Shown here: one piece after another, positions 1 through 8,234 of the stretch
Layout: each line of letters opens with the position of its first letter
Position numbering within the stretch: the first letter of the stretch is position 1
From: Gammaproteobacteria bacterium
GTDB lineage: Bacteria; Pseudomonadota; Gammaproteobacteria; Steroidobacterales; Steroidobacteraceae
DNA: 64,000 nucleotides
Assembly: GCA_947455595.1 (NCBI GenBank)
Contig: CANGOP010000001.1
Location: 124,001-188,000 of the forward strand
Reading direction: 5' to 3'
Notes under the pieces: generated by a model
What the model was told of the DNA's origin: nothing
The model's database searches: none
What the model saw: the letters and a program-made list of their open reading frames with translations, nothing else
Made by a program: the position numbers and the translations under genes

Positions 1-1
1 G

Positions 2-1468
2 TGTCTGTCATCCGGGAGCAAGGTTGCGATTGGCCGCAGAGCGGTGATCCTGAGAAGTGCCGATGGCGCCGAGCATGGTATCGAACTGTCGGCGGCTCCC
101 CTCTTCGGTCAGCGAGGCGACGTAGAGGGCGCCGTGGTCTTGCTGCATGACGTGACCGAATTGCGGGGTATCGCAAGGCAGATGTCCTACCAGGCGAGCC
201 ATGACGCGTTGACGGGCCTCGTCAATCGGCATGAGTTTGAACGGCGCCTGAATGATGCGCTTGAGACAGCGCGCTCGGGACGACAAACCCACGTGCTGTG
301 TTACCTCGATCTGGATCGATTCAAAGCGGTTAACGATACGAGCGGTCACATGGCGGGTGACGCCATGTTGCGAGAGGTGGCGGCTCTCGTGAAAGACGCC
401 GTGCGTGATTCGGACACGGTTGCTCGAATCGGTGGCGATGAGTTCGCCTTGCTCCTGACTGGTTGTCCACTCGAAAAAGCTATTCAGATCTCACAAGACG
501 TTGCGAGCGTTATTCGTGAATTTCGCTTTGTTTGGAAAGACAAGATTTTCCAGATCGGCGTTTCCATCGGGCTGGTTGAAATCGGGCGCGAGAGCGCCGG
601 TGCGGATGAGGTGATGGCGGCAGCGGACTCGGCCTGTTACGTGGCCAAGAGCCAAGCGGCGGGTCAGGTTCACGTGTACTCAGCGGTTGATGAGGTTACC
701 GCGCGCCAGCGTGGCGAGATTCATTGGTTGCAGCGCCTGCAACACGCCTTGCGGGAGGGTCGATTCCTGCTCTACACGCAGCAGATCTTGGCCTCTCCAC
801 CCGGGTCGCAAAGAGGGCCCGCGCTTGAAGTGCTGGTCCGTCTCATCGGTGATGATGGCGGGATTATCGCCCCAGGTGAATTTCTAAAAGCAGCTGAACG
901 ATATCGACTGATGCCCATGGTCGACCGTTGGGTGGTGCAAACCGCCCTCGCTGCGCTGGGTCGTGGCGCATTGCGGATACCCCCGGGTCGCAGCCTCGCC
1001 ATCAATATCTCCGGTCAGACACTGGGGGATAATGGGTTTCTGGAATTTGTCGTTGATTGCCTCGACAGCACCGGTGTACTGCCGCAACAGGTGTGCTTCG
1101 AGGTCACTGAGGCGTCAGTGGTGGCCAATCTTGACCATGCGCGGCGCTTTATCGGCGTATTGCATGGGATGGGGTGTGGATTTGCGCTCGACGATTTCGG
1201 CAGTGGGTTGGGCTCATTCACGAATCTGAAAAACCTGCCGATGGATTACCTCAAGATCGACGGCGCCTATATGCGCAACCTAGGCCAAGACAGCGTCAAT
1301 CAAGCGATGGTCGGTGCCATGATCAAATTGGCACGCACCTTGAACTTCGCGGTCATCGCTGAGCAGGTTGAGGACCAGGCAACGCTGTCGACCGCGCAGC
1401 GCATGGGCGTCGACTATGTGCAGGGATACGCTGTTTCCCGACCGGAGCCCATGCAGGCCACAAATTAG
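2..1468 (+). CDS. PAS-GGDEF-EAL cyclic-di-GMP signalling protein (5' end cut off by window)
   Basis: The reading frame is open to the left edge, so the true start lies outside; GTG 44 is only the first internal start codon. Residues below count from it. The first 40 or so residues look like the end of a PAS domain. A GGDEF domain follows, with intact GGDEF at residues 130-134 and an RDSD inhibitory site just before it. The C-terminal EAL domain reads EVLVR instead of EALLR (Glu at about 262) and keeps the NIS, EVTE, LDDFGSG, LKID, AEQVE and QGY motifs expected for catalysis. The protein could both make and degrade c-di-GMP; which activity dominates cannot be told. The next gene starts 64 bases downstream on the same strand. 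Confidence 0.9.
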   Translation, partial: CLSSGSKVAIGRRAVILRSADGAEHGIELSAAPLFGQRGDVEGAVVLLHDVTELRGIARQMSYQASHDALTGLVNRHEFERRLNDALETARSGRQTHVLCYLDLDRFKAVNDTSGHMAGDAMLREVAALVKDAVRDSDTVARIGGDEFALLLTGCPLEKAIQISQDVASVIREFRFVWKDKIFQIGVSIGLVEIGRESAGADEVMAAADSACYVAKSQAAGQVHVYSAVDEVTARQRGEIHWLQRLQHALREGRFLLYTQQILASPPGSQRGPALEVLVRLIGDDGGIIAPGEFLKAAERYRLMPMVDRWVVQTALAALGRGALRIPPGRSLAINISGQTLGDNGFLEFVVDCLDSTGVLPQQVCFEVTEASVVANLDHARRFIGVLHGMGCGFALDDFGSGLGSFTNLKNLPMDYLKIDGAYMRNLGQDSVNQAMVGAMIKLARTLNFAVIAEQVEDQATLSTAQRMGVDYVQGYAVSRPEPMQATN

Positions 1469-1532
1469 GAACGCTTGCGTGCCGTCAGCGGACTGAGGCA
1501 AGGTCCCCTTATTGCCTGGGAGGGGTTTCCAA

Positions 1533-1976
1533 ATGCGACGTTCACGTTTCTGCCTGCTCATGGGTGCTGTGCTGATGTCTTCAGCCGTTGCGGCTAGCCC
1601 TCAATTCTCAAATGCCGGTAGCAGTTTGCCTGGCGAGGTGCCTTTTTCGGCAGCCGTGCGTCAGGGGGACGTGCTGTATTTATCGGGCCAACTAGGTTCG
1701 CTACCGGGTACGCGGAATTTGGCAGCCGGGGGTATTCGGGCGGAGGCGGAGCAGACGATTCGAAATATAGAGGCGATATTGGTCGCGAATGGTCGGTCAT
1801 TGCAGGATCTGATTCGCTGTACCGTCATGCTGGCCGATATCGGCGAATGGGCAACCTTCAACGAAGTTTGGATGGCGATGTTGCAAAAGCCGTATCCGGC
1901 GCGCAGCGCCTTTGGGGCGAGCGGATTGGCGCTCGGCGCTCGTGTCGAGGTGGAATGCTCGGCGAGCATGAACTGA
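1533..1976 (+). CDS. RidA/YjgF/UK114-family protein with a signal peptide
   Basis: A 147-residue protein. A basic start (MRRSR) and hydrophobic stretch to AVAA look like a Sec signal, so it should act in the periplasm. The rest matches the RidA fold, ending in the ARSAFGASGLALGARVEVEC region; the Arg aligned with the substrate-binding arginine of RidA is present. Cytosolic RidA hydrolyses reactive enamine/imine intermediates from PLP enzymes; the substrate of an exported member is unknown. ATG 1533 is chosen because GGGAGGGG ends about 8 bases before it; an in-frame TTG at 1512 would destroy the signal-peptide layout. No terminator is visible before the next operon. Confidence 0.8.
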   Translation: MRRSRFCLLMGAVLMSSAVAASPQFSNAGSSLPGEVPFSAAVRQGDVLYLSGQLGSLPGTRNLAAGGIRAEAEQTIRNIEAILVANGRSLQDLIRCTVMLADIGEWATFNEVWMAMLQKPYPARSAFGASGLALGARVEVECSASMN

Positions 1977-2087
1977 GTCGCGCATGTGGTATCGGTAAAT
2001 AGGCATTGCCGCTGACCGATAGCCGCTCTATAACGATCACTAGGCCGATTTAAGCGCCGGCCATCATGGGCGGCACGGGAGCTTGCT

Positions 2088-2771
2088 ATGAACACTCGAA
2101 AGACATCAACGGTTATCACTTTCTTCACTTTTCTGCTCGCGCTCGGCGGATGTGCGACCGAGTCTTATCAGGCGGTTGCGCCCCAAAAGTCCGTTGCTGC
2201 TCAGACCGCACAGGTCTATCAAGGTCCACGTCATACGGTCATGGTCGGCAAGTTCGATAATCGATCGCAATACATGCGCGGATTATTTTCAGATGGTGTC
2301 GATCGTCTGGGTGGACAGGCGAAGACCATCCTGATGGCCCATTTGCAGCAGACAGGCCGCTTCAGCGTATTGGACCGCGACAATATGGACGATATTGCGC
2401 ATGAGTCAGCCTTGCGGGGTGAGACGCAGAAACTGGTGGGAGCTGAGTTTGCAATCACCGGCAATGTTACGGAGTTCGGCCGCAAGGTGACCGGTGATCA
2501 TGAATTGTTCGGCATTCTCGGTGATGGCAAAAAGCAGACCGCCTACTCCAAGGTGACGCTCAATGTCGTCAATACGCGTACCTCGGAAGTGGTTTTCTCG
2601 GCGCAGGGCGCAGGCGAATACGCCTTGTCGAGCCGCGAGATCTTGGGCTTTGGTTCCGATGCGGGTTATGACTCGACGCTCAACGGTAAGGTGCTTGATC
2701 TGGCCGTGCGAGAGGCGGTTGACCGCCTGGTGGAAGGGCTCGAGGCCCGCCAGTGGCAGGTCGGCAAGTGA
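2088..2771 (+). CDS. CsgG/HfaB-family outer-membrane lipoprotein
   Basis: A 227-residue protein with an N-terminal hydrophobic segment and lipobox LGGC, so it should be acylated and probably carried to the outer membrane. The body resembles the CsgG/HfaB family (MVGKFDNRSQ, then FSVLDRDNMDDI, then an EFAITGNVTEF strand), whose best-known member is the curli secretion channel. No curli subunit genes are nearby, so a role in curli is not implied. GGGAG lies 7 bases before the ATG. It is the first gene of a tightly coupled three-gene operon of lipoproteins; the next gene's GTG overlaps its TGA. Confidence 0.85.
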   Translation: MNTRKTSTVITFFTFLLALGGCATESYQAVAPQKSVAAQTAQVYQGPRHTVMVGKFDNRSQYMRGLFSDGVDRLGGQAKTILMAHLQQTGRFSVLDRDNMDDIAHESALRGETQKLVGAEFAITGNVTEFGRKVTGDHELFGILGDGKKQTAYSKVTLNVVNTRTSEVVFSAQGAGEYALSSREILGFGSDAGYDSTLNGKVLDLAVREAVDRLVEGLEARQWQVGK

Positions 2772-3142
2772 GCCTTCGGTCCGGTTGGGCCATAGCGGTC
2801 CCCGTCTTGTTGCTCTGCGGCTGCGCAGCTCAGCCTCCGAAACAGCTGTATGGTTGGGGCAATTACGAAGAGTTGCTGTACGTCTCAACGACGAAAGTCG
2901 ACTCGGTCGCACCCGAGAAGCAGATTGAGACGATGAAGACGGATCGCGCATCGTTTGCCTCGACCGGCCAGCGGATTCCGCCCGGTTGGCGAGTGCACTT
3001 GGCGAACTTGTATACCCAGACCGGTCACCTGGAAGAGGCGCGTGTTGAACTGGAAGCTGAAAAAGTCGCCTTTCCAGAATCCGCAGTTTTCTGTGACACC
3101 TTGCTCTCCCACCTCGGTCGTCCGCAGCAGGTGACCCCATGA
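2768..3142 (+). CDS. DUF4810 family lipoprotein
   Basis: A 124-residue protein. GTG 2768 overlaps the upstream stop codon by 4 bases and is preferred over an in-frame start at 2753 for that reason. A hydrophobic segment ends in the lipobox LLCGC, so it is a predicted lipoprotein. The QLYGWGNYEELLY motif is typical of DUF4810. The second half contains a helical, TPR-like stretch (NLYTQTGHLEEARVELEAEK). Function is not established. Its place between a CsgG-family gene and a DUF799 gene matches a three-gene arrangement seen in other Proteobacteria, which suggests the three products form one envelope complex; that is inference. Confidence 0.8.
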   Translation: MSLRSGWAIAVPVLLLCGCAAQPPKQLYGWGNYEELLYVSTTKVDSVAPEKQIETMKTDRASFASTGQRIPPGWRVHLANLYTQTGHLEEARVELEAEKVAFPESAVFCDTLLSHLGRPQQVTP

Positions 3143-3798
3143 ATCTGTCCAAGAAAGCTTGGCTCGGGCTTGCCTGCCTCTCGGTGTCACTGACCGGTTG
3201 CGTCACGCCTCCACCGCCCAAGGATTACGCGGCGTTTCGCGCAAGTGCGCCGCGCTCCATTCTCGTCTTGCCGCCAAAAAATGAGACGGTCTCGGTCGAA
3301 GGTCCGTACAGCTACCTTTCTACGGTCTCCCGACCGCTATCCGAATTGGGGTACTACGTGTTCCCAGTGCATGAGGTGGATGAACTATTGAAGGCGAATG
3401 GCGTCATGGATCCGGCGGAAATGCACCAGATTCCATTAGCGAAGTTGCGCGAGGTGACGGGTGCTGATGCGGTTCTGTATCCGACGTTGAAAGAGTACGG
3501 CAGCAAATATGTGGTGCTGGACTCGGTCACGACCGTCAGTGTGGCGGCGACGCTGGTGGACGCCAGAAATGGCGAGGTGATTTGGACGAATGCCGCACGG
3601 TTGCAGTTAAGCAGTAATGGCAACAACCAGGGCGGATTACTGGCGCAGATGGTGGGCGCCTTAGTCTCCCAGATCATCAATTCTAAGTCGGACCCCGCCC
3701 ATCGCATCAGCCAGCAGGTCGACGTTGTGTTATTCGAGACGCCCGGTCAGGGCTTGTTGCCGGGTCCCTATTTCGGCGCGTCGGCACCCCTGCGCTAA
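3139..3798 (+). CDS. DUF799 (GNA1162-type) putative lipoprotein
   Basis: A 219-residue protein whose ATG overlaps the previous stop (ATGA). The signal peptide ends at lipobox LTGC. The body matches the DUF799/GNA1162 family: an early RSILVLPPKNET strand, YYVFPVHEVDELLKANG, and GADAVLYPTLKEYGSKY. The structured member of this family from Neisseria has been likened to periplasmic transport-associated proteins, but no biochemical role is established. It is the last gene of the operon and is followed by a strong hairpin at 3892-3917. Confidence 0.8.
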   Translation: MNLSKKAWLGLACLSVSLTGCVTPPPPKDYAAFRASAPRSILVLPPKNETVSVEGPYSYLSTVSRPLSELGYYVFPVHEVDELLKANGVMDPAEMHQIPLAKLREVTGADAVLYPTLKEYGSKYVVLDSVTTVSVAATLVDARNGEVIWTNAARLQLSSNGNNQGGLLAQMVGALVSQIINSKSDPAHRISQQVDVVLFETPGQGLLPGPYFGASAPLR

Positions 3799-3891
3799 GG
3801 CGGCGGAATTCAGAATTCCCATCGTCTCGACCTGCGCAGGGTTGGTTTGACAGTCCCCCCTGCAGCGAGCGGTGTGACTGACCGGAATAAG

Positions 3892-3917
3892 AAAAAGGCG
3901 CCCAAGGGCGCCTTTTT
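3892..3917. terminator. Bidirectional rho-independent terminator
   Basis: AAAAA-GGCGCC-CAAG-GGCGCC-TTTTT: a perfect 6-bp GC stem with a tetraloop, an A-tract on the left and a T-tract on the right. It can end transcription of the lipoprotein operon (+) and of hppA (-), which converge here. Confidence 0.9.
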
Positions 3918-3940
3918 CAATGCCGATGGGCAACTGCTCC

Positions 3941-5980
3941 TTAGAGCAAGGGCACCAAGAGCAAGGCCACAATGTTGATGATCTTGATCAACGGATTGAT
4001 GGCCGGGCCGGCGGTGTCCTTGTACGGATCGCCGACGGTATCGCCGGTCACCGACGCCTTGTGGGTGTCAGAGCCCTTGCCGCCGAAGTTGCCTTCCTCG
4101 ACGTACTTCTTGGCGTTATCCCAAGCGCCGCCACCCGTGCACATCGAGATCGCCACGAAGAGGCCGGTCACGATCGTGCCGATCAGCAAGCCGCCGAGTG
4201 CTTTGACGCCGGCGCCTGGACCCATCAGGTAGTTCATACCAAAGCCGATGACCACTGGGGCCAAGATCGGCAACAGCGACGGGACGATCATTTCCTTAAT
4301 GGCTGCGCGGGTGAGCATGTCGACCGCGCGACCGTACTCGGGCTTGGCGGTGCCTTCCATGATGCCGGCGATTTCCTTGAACTGCCGGCGGACTTCGACG
4401 ACCACCGAGCCTGCGGCACGGCCGACGGCTTCCATCGCCATGGCGCCGAAGAGGTAAGGAATCAGGCCGCCGACGAACAGGCCGATGATCACCGCTGGAT
4501 CCGACAACGAGAAAGGCTGCAACTTGCCGACAGCGTCCAGGTTGTGGGTGTAGTCAGCGAAAAGCACCAGCGCAGCAAGGCCGGCCGAACCGATCGCGTA
4601 ACCCTTGGTAACAGCCTTCGTCGTGTTGCCCACGGCATCCAGCGCGTCGGTGATCTTGCGCACTTCCTTCGGCAGACCCGACATTTCAGCGATGCCGCCG
4701 CCGTTGTCGGTGATCGGGCCGTAAGCATCCAATGCGACGACCATGCCAGTCATCGACAGCATCGCGGTCGCGGCGACAGCAATGCCATACAGGCCGGCGA
4801 GGCTATACGAGCCGTAAATCGCGGCGCAGACGGCGAGCACAGGCCATGCAGTCGACTTCATCGAGACGGCGAGGCCGGCGATGACGTTGGTGCCGTGACC
4901 CGTCTGTGAGGCTTCTGCGACGTAACGGACCGGGGCGTACTCGGTGGAGGTGTAGTACTCGGTGATGACGATCATTGCTGCCGTGAGCGCGAGGCCGATG
5001 AGCGAGCACTCAAACATCGTCATTGCCATCGCGCCTTGGAACATGTCCATCGATACGAAGTAGAAGGCGATCGCGGCAATCACGCCGGAGACGGCCACAC
5101 CGCGATACAAGGCGTTCATGATCTTGCCGCCTTCGCGGGCGTTGACGAAGAACGTACCGACGATTGAGGCGACGATCGAGACTGCGCCCAATACGAGCGG
5201 GTAGAGCACAGCGCCTGGGCCTGCGGCCTGCATCGTCAGGCCGGCGAGCACCATCGTGGCGACGACGGTGACGGCATAGGTCTCGAATAAGTCAGCCGCC
5301 ATGCCGGCACAGTCACCGACGTTGTCGCCGACGTTGTCTGCGATAACGGCGGGGTTGCGGGGGTCGTCCTCAGGAATATTGGCTTCCACCTTGCCGACCA
5401 GGTCGGCGCCGACGTCAGCGCCCTTGGTGAAAATGCCGCCGCCCAATCGGGCGAAGATCGAAATCAGCGAACCGCCAAAGGCGAGGCCGATCAGCGAGTG
5501 CAATGCCGTGGGTTCACTGCCGGTGAACTGGAGCATCGCGCCGTAGTAGGTCGCAACGCCCAGCAACCCGAGGCCCACGACCAGCATGCCGGTGATGGCG
5601 CCGCCGCGGAAGGCGACTTGCAGCGCGTTGTTCAATCCAACGCTCGCGGCCTGCGCCGTACGCACATTCGCGCGTACCGAGACGTTCATGCCGATGTAAC
5701 CGGCAACACCGGAGAGGATGGCGCCCACGGCGAAGCCGCCGGCAGTCGCCCAGTCCAGCGCAAGACCCAGAACCACCAGAAGCACGACGCCTGCGACGGC
5801 AATCGTCGAGTACTGTCGGTTCAGGTAAGCCGCTGCGCCCGCCTGAATGGCGGCCGCAATTTCCTGCATCTTGGCGTTACCCGCCGGTTGCGCAACGATC
5901 CATCGAGTCATGAGCAGGCCATAGATGATGGCCACAACGCCCGCGCCGATCGCGAGCGGTAGAGCATTTACGCTCAACAT
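3941..5980 (-). CDS. hppA: Membrane-bound H+-translocating inorganic pyrophosphatase, K+-independent type
   Basis: A 679-residue protein of about 16 membrane segments that hydrolyses PPi and pumps protons across the inner membrane. The family signature [11 protein letters not shown] lies at about residue 188, followed by the acidic [11 protein letters not shown] motif. Around residue 455 the sequence is [10 protein letters not shown]: Lys and Thr at the two positions that are Ala and Gly in K+-dependent enzymes, so the K+-independent H+-pumping class is expected. GGGGAG lies 6 bases before the ATG. It lies downstream of pfp on the same strand, 135 bases away. The gap contains T-rich tracts but no clear promoter. 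Confidence 0.95.
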   Translation of the reverse strand: MLSVNALPLAIGAGVVAIIYGLLMTRWIVAQPAGNAKMQEIAAAIQAGAAAYLNRQYSTIAVAGVVLLVVLGLALDWATAGGFAVGAILSGVAGYIGMNVSVRANVRTAQAASVGLNNALQVAFRGGAITGMLVVGLGLLGVATYYGAMLQFTGSEPTALHSLIGLAFGGSLISIFARLGGGIFTKGADVGADLVGKVEANIPEDDPRNPAVIADNVGDNVGDCAGMAADLFETYAVTVVATMVLAGLTMQAAGPGAVLYPLVLGAVSIVASIVGTFFVNAREGGKIMNALYRGVAVSGVIAAIAFYFVSMDMFQGAMAMTMFECSLIGLALTAAMIVITEYYTSTEYAPVRYVAEASQTGHGTNVIAGLAVSMKSTAWPVLAVCAAIYGSYSLAGLYGIAVAATAMLSMTGMVVALDAYGPITDNGGGIAEMSGLPKEVRKITDALDAVGNTTKAVTKGYAIGSAGLAALVLFADYTHNLDAVGKLQPFSLSDPAVIIGLFVGGLIPYLFGAMAMEAVGRAAGSVVVEVRRQFKEIAGIMEGTAKPEYGRAVDMLTRAAIKEMIVPSLLPILAPVVIGFGMNYLMGPGAGVKALGGLLIGTIVTGLFVAISMCTGGGAWDNAKKYVEEGNFGGKGSDTHKASVTGDTVGDPYKDTAGPAINPLIKIINIVALLLVPLL

Positions 5981-6115
5981 GCGTGTCTCCCCGGTCTATA
6001 TTGATAGTGAAAAGCGTCGAAGCTGCCGAAACCCAGCGGGTGAAACGGGAGTTATTTTTTTGGTAACCCCCTGAATTCGCCAGCATTTTTTTCGATCAGC
6101 GTCGATAGCCTCCGA

Positions 6116-7399
6116 TTATACCTTGAAGTTCGTCTTCAGCTTGCGCCGCACGGGCGCATTCTTGAGTTTGACGTACTCCGGCAAGCCGTTCTTGAACGGC
6201 GGATAGTCTTCACCCGCGATCAGAGGCTCGAGGTATCGGCGGCAGGCAGCCGTGATCCCAAAACCATCTGCAGTCACATAGTGCCGGGGGACCTTCTTCT
6301 CAACGTTGGCAACCGCCTCGATGGGCGCACTGCGGATTTCCCAGCGGTATGGTTTCGACGACTTGCGAACAATGACGGGTAGGACCGCGTTTTGTCCCTT
6401 GATGGCGTATTCCACGGCTGCCTTGCCGACCGCATAGGCCTGTTCAACGTCGGTTTTGGAGGCGATGTGTCTGGCGGCTCGCTGCAGATAGTCCGCGACC
6501 GCCCAGTGATATTTGTAGCCCAGGCCCTCTTTGACGATACGGGCGATTTCCGGGGCGGCTCCGCCTAATTGGGTATGTCCGAAAGCATCCTGGGTACCGG
6601 CATCGGCCAGGAATTTACCGTTGGCGTCCTTGACTCCCTCGGAGACGACGACCACGCAGTAACCTGCGGTTTCCACGCTGTTTTTGACTTTGGCGAGGAA
6701 TTTTTCCCGGTCGAAGGTGATTTCTGGAAACAGAATGATGTGTGGAGCGTCTTTCGGGCCCTTGCCCGCCAAGCCGGCTGCGGCCGCGATCCAGCCCGCA
6801 TGTCGTCCCATCACCTCCAAGATGAACACCTTGGTCGACGTACGTGCCATCGAGGCGACATCGAGTGCGGCTTCGCGGGTTGAGACAGCCACGTACTTGG
6901 CGACAGATCCGAAGCCCGGGCAGCAATCGGTGATCGGTAAGTCATTGTCGACCGTCTTGGGTACGCCGACGCAGACGACCGGATACCCCAGTTCGGCGCC
7001 GATTTTGGACACCTTATGGGCGGTATCCATTGAGTCATTACCGCCGTTGTAGAAGAAGTAGCCGATATCGTGCGCCTTAAAGACTTCGATGAGGCGCTCG
7101 TACTTGGCGCGATCCTGATCAATGCCTTTCAGTTTGTAGCGCGCGGAGCCAAATGCACCGGAAGGGGTGTGGCGCAGTGCCTTGATAGCCTCCGAGCTTT
7201 CCTTGCCCGTGTCGATCAGGTCCTCGGTGAGCGCGCCGACGATACCGTGGCGACCGGCGTAGAGCTTTCCAATGTGCTTCTTGTGCTTGCGGCAGGCTTC
7301 AATGACGCCGGCCGCCGAGGCATTAATGACGGCAGTGACGCCGCCGGACTGAGCATAAAAAGCATTCCGCGGGGTTTTCGGGGACTTCGACTTCGGCAT
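6116..7399 (-). CDS. pfp: Pyrophosphate-dependent 6-phosphofructokinase
   Basis: A 427-residue protein that interconverts fructose-6-phosphate and fructose-1,6-bisphosphate using PPi instead of ATP. The two positions that separate PPi from ATP enzymes are both of the PPi type: GGND at residues 119-122 (Asp where ATP enzymes have Gly) and PKTVDND at 147-153 (Lys in place of Gly). ATG 7399 has GGAG 8 bases upstream; an in-frame TTG at 7414 has no ribosome site. hppA follows on the same strand, so PPi used by one enzyme is generated or consumed by the other. Divergent from adk. Confidence 0.93.
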   Translation of the reverse strand: MPKSKSPKTPRNAFYAQSGGVTAVINASAAGVIEACRKHKKHIGKLYAGRHGIVGALTEDLIDTGKESSEAIKALRHTPSGAFGSARYKLKGIDQDRAKYERLIEVFKAHDIGYFFYNGGNDSMDTAHKVSKIGAELGYPVVCVGVPKTVDNDLPITDCCPGFGSVAKYVAVSTREAALDVASMARTSTKVFILEVMGRHAGWIAAAAGLAGKGPKDAPHIILFPEITFDREKFLAKVKNSVETAGYCVVVVSEGVKDANGKFLADAGTQDAFGHTQLGGAAPEIARIVKEGLGYKYHWAVADYLQRAARHIASKTDVEQAYAVGKAAVEYAIKGQNAVLPVIVRKSSKPYRWEIRSAPIEAVANVEKKVPRHYVTADGFGITAACRRYLEPLIAGEDYPPFKNGLPEYVKLKNAPVRRKLKTNFKV

Positions 7400-7521
7400 C
7401 GGATGGCTCCGCAATAAGGAAGGCTCAAAGGATAACCGCTTAGCAGGTCACGGCAATGGTTCGACGTTACGCGGATTGACCTACGGGGCTTCGTCGGGGC
7501 AGCATTGCCGCCGAATCTGAC

Positions 7522-7548
7522 GCTGCCGGGGCTTCGGGGGGCGGCAGC
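7522..7548 (+). other. Stem-loop in the adk leader
   Basis: GCTGCCG and CGGCAGC form a 7-bp stem around a 13-base G-rich loop, 30 bases before the adk ATG. No T-tract follows, so it is not a classic terminator. Role unknown. The 178-base pfp-adk divergent region holds no other clear signal. Confidence 0.35.
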
Positions 7549-7577
7549 AGTCGTTAATTATTCAGAGAACTCACATC

Positions 7578-8228
7578 ATGCGCATCGTTTTATTGGGCGC
7601 TCCGGGATCCGGGAAGGGAACCCAGGCTCAACGTTTGATCAATCGCTACCAAGTGCCGCAGATCTCGACCGGAGACTTGCTACGCGCAGCTGTCGCGGCG
7701 GGAACCCCGTTGGGTCTTCACGCCAAAGCCACGATGGATGCCGGCAAGTTAGTTGACGATGGCACCATGTTGGGCATTATTCGCGAAAGATTGGGTCATC
7801 CTGACTGCGTGAATGGGTTCATTCTGGATGGCTTTCCCCGTACGCTGCCGCAGGCAGATGCGCTGGGGGCTTTGCTGAGTGAACTCGGCTGCCCCTTGGA
7901 ATCGGTCGTTCTGATGGAAGTCGACTCCGAGCAATTGTTCCGCCGTCTGACCGGTCGGCGGACGTGCAAGACCTGCGGGGCGGTTTTCAACGTCTACACC
8001 GCGCCACCGACGGTTCCGCCTCCCTGTGGCGGACGTTGCGACACACCGGAACTGTTTCAGCGTCCCGATGACAGCGAAGCGACGATCGGCAAGCGCCTAG
8101 AGGTGTACGAGGCGCAGACCCGCCCCCTCGTTGAGTACTACTCGGCACGCGGACTGTTGCGCCAAGTGGATGCTGAGGGTGATATCGACGCGGTTACCGC
8201 CCGGCTCGAAGCGGCGCTTGCGGGCTAA
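7578..8228 (+). CDS. adk: Adenylate kinase with cysteine-bearing LID
   Basis: A 216-residue enzyme that converts ATP + AMP to 2 ADP. P-loop GAPGSGKGT at residues 7-15, AMP-binding STGDLLR, and DGFPRT are intact. The long LID carries C130, C133, C150 and C154, a CxxC...CxxxC arrangement that could bind zinc; enterobacterial enzymes instead use a hydrogen-bond network here. The second pair is spaced by three residues rather than the usual two. Its stop is 6 bases from the rnd stop on the other strand. Confidence 0.95.
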   Translation: MRIVLLGAPGSGKGTQAQRLINRYQVPQISTGDLLRAAVAAGTPLGLHAKATMDAGKLVDDGTMLGIIRERLGHPDCVNGFILDGFPRTLPQADALGALLSELGCPLESVVLMEVDSEQLFRRLTGRRTCKTCGAVFNVYTAPPTVPPPCGGRCDTPELFQRPDDSEATIGKRLEVYEAQTRPLVEYYSARGLLRQVDAEGDIDAVTARLEAALAG

Positions 8229-8234
8229 GGATCA

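Noticed and set aside
2406-3221. 271-codon minus-strand frame opposite the lipoprotein operon
   Set aside because: Covers parts of three real overlapping plus-strand genes and shows no family match.
3920-4909. 329-codon plus-strand frame opposite hppA
   Set aside because: Composition (His, Asp, Arg, Gly-rich) is that of a shadow of a GC-rich gene on the other strand; hppA is unmistakable.
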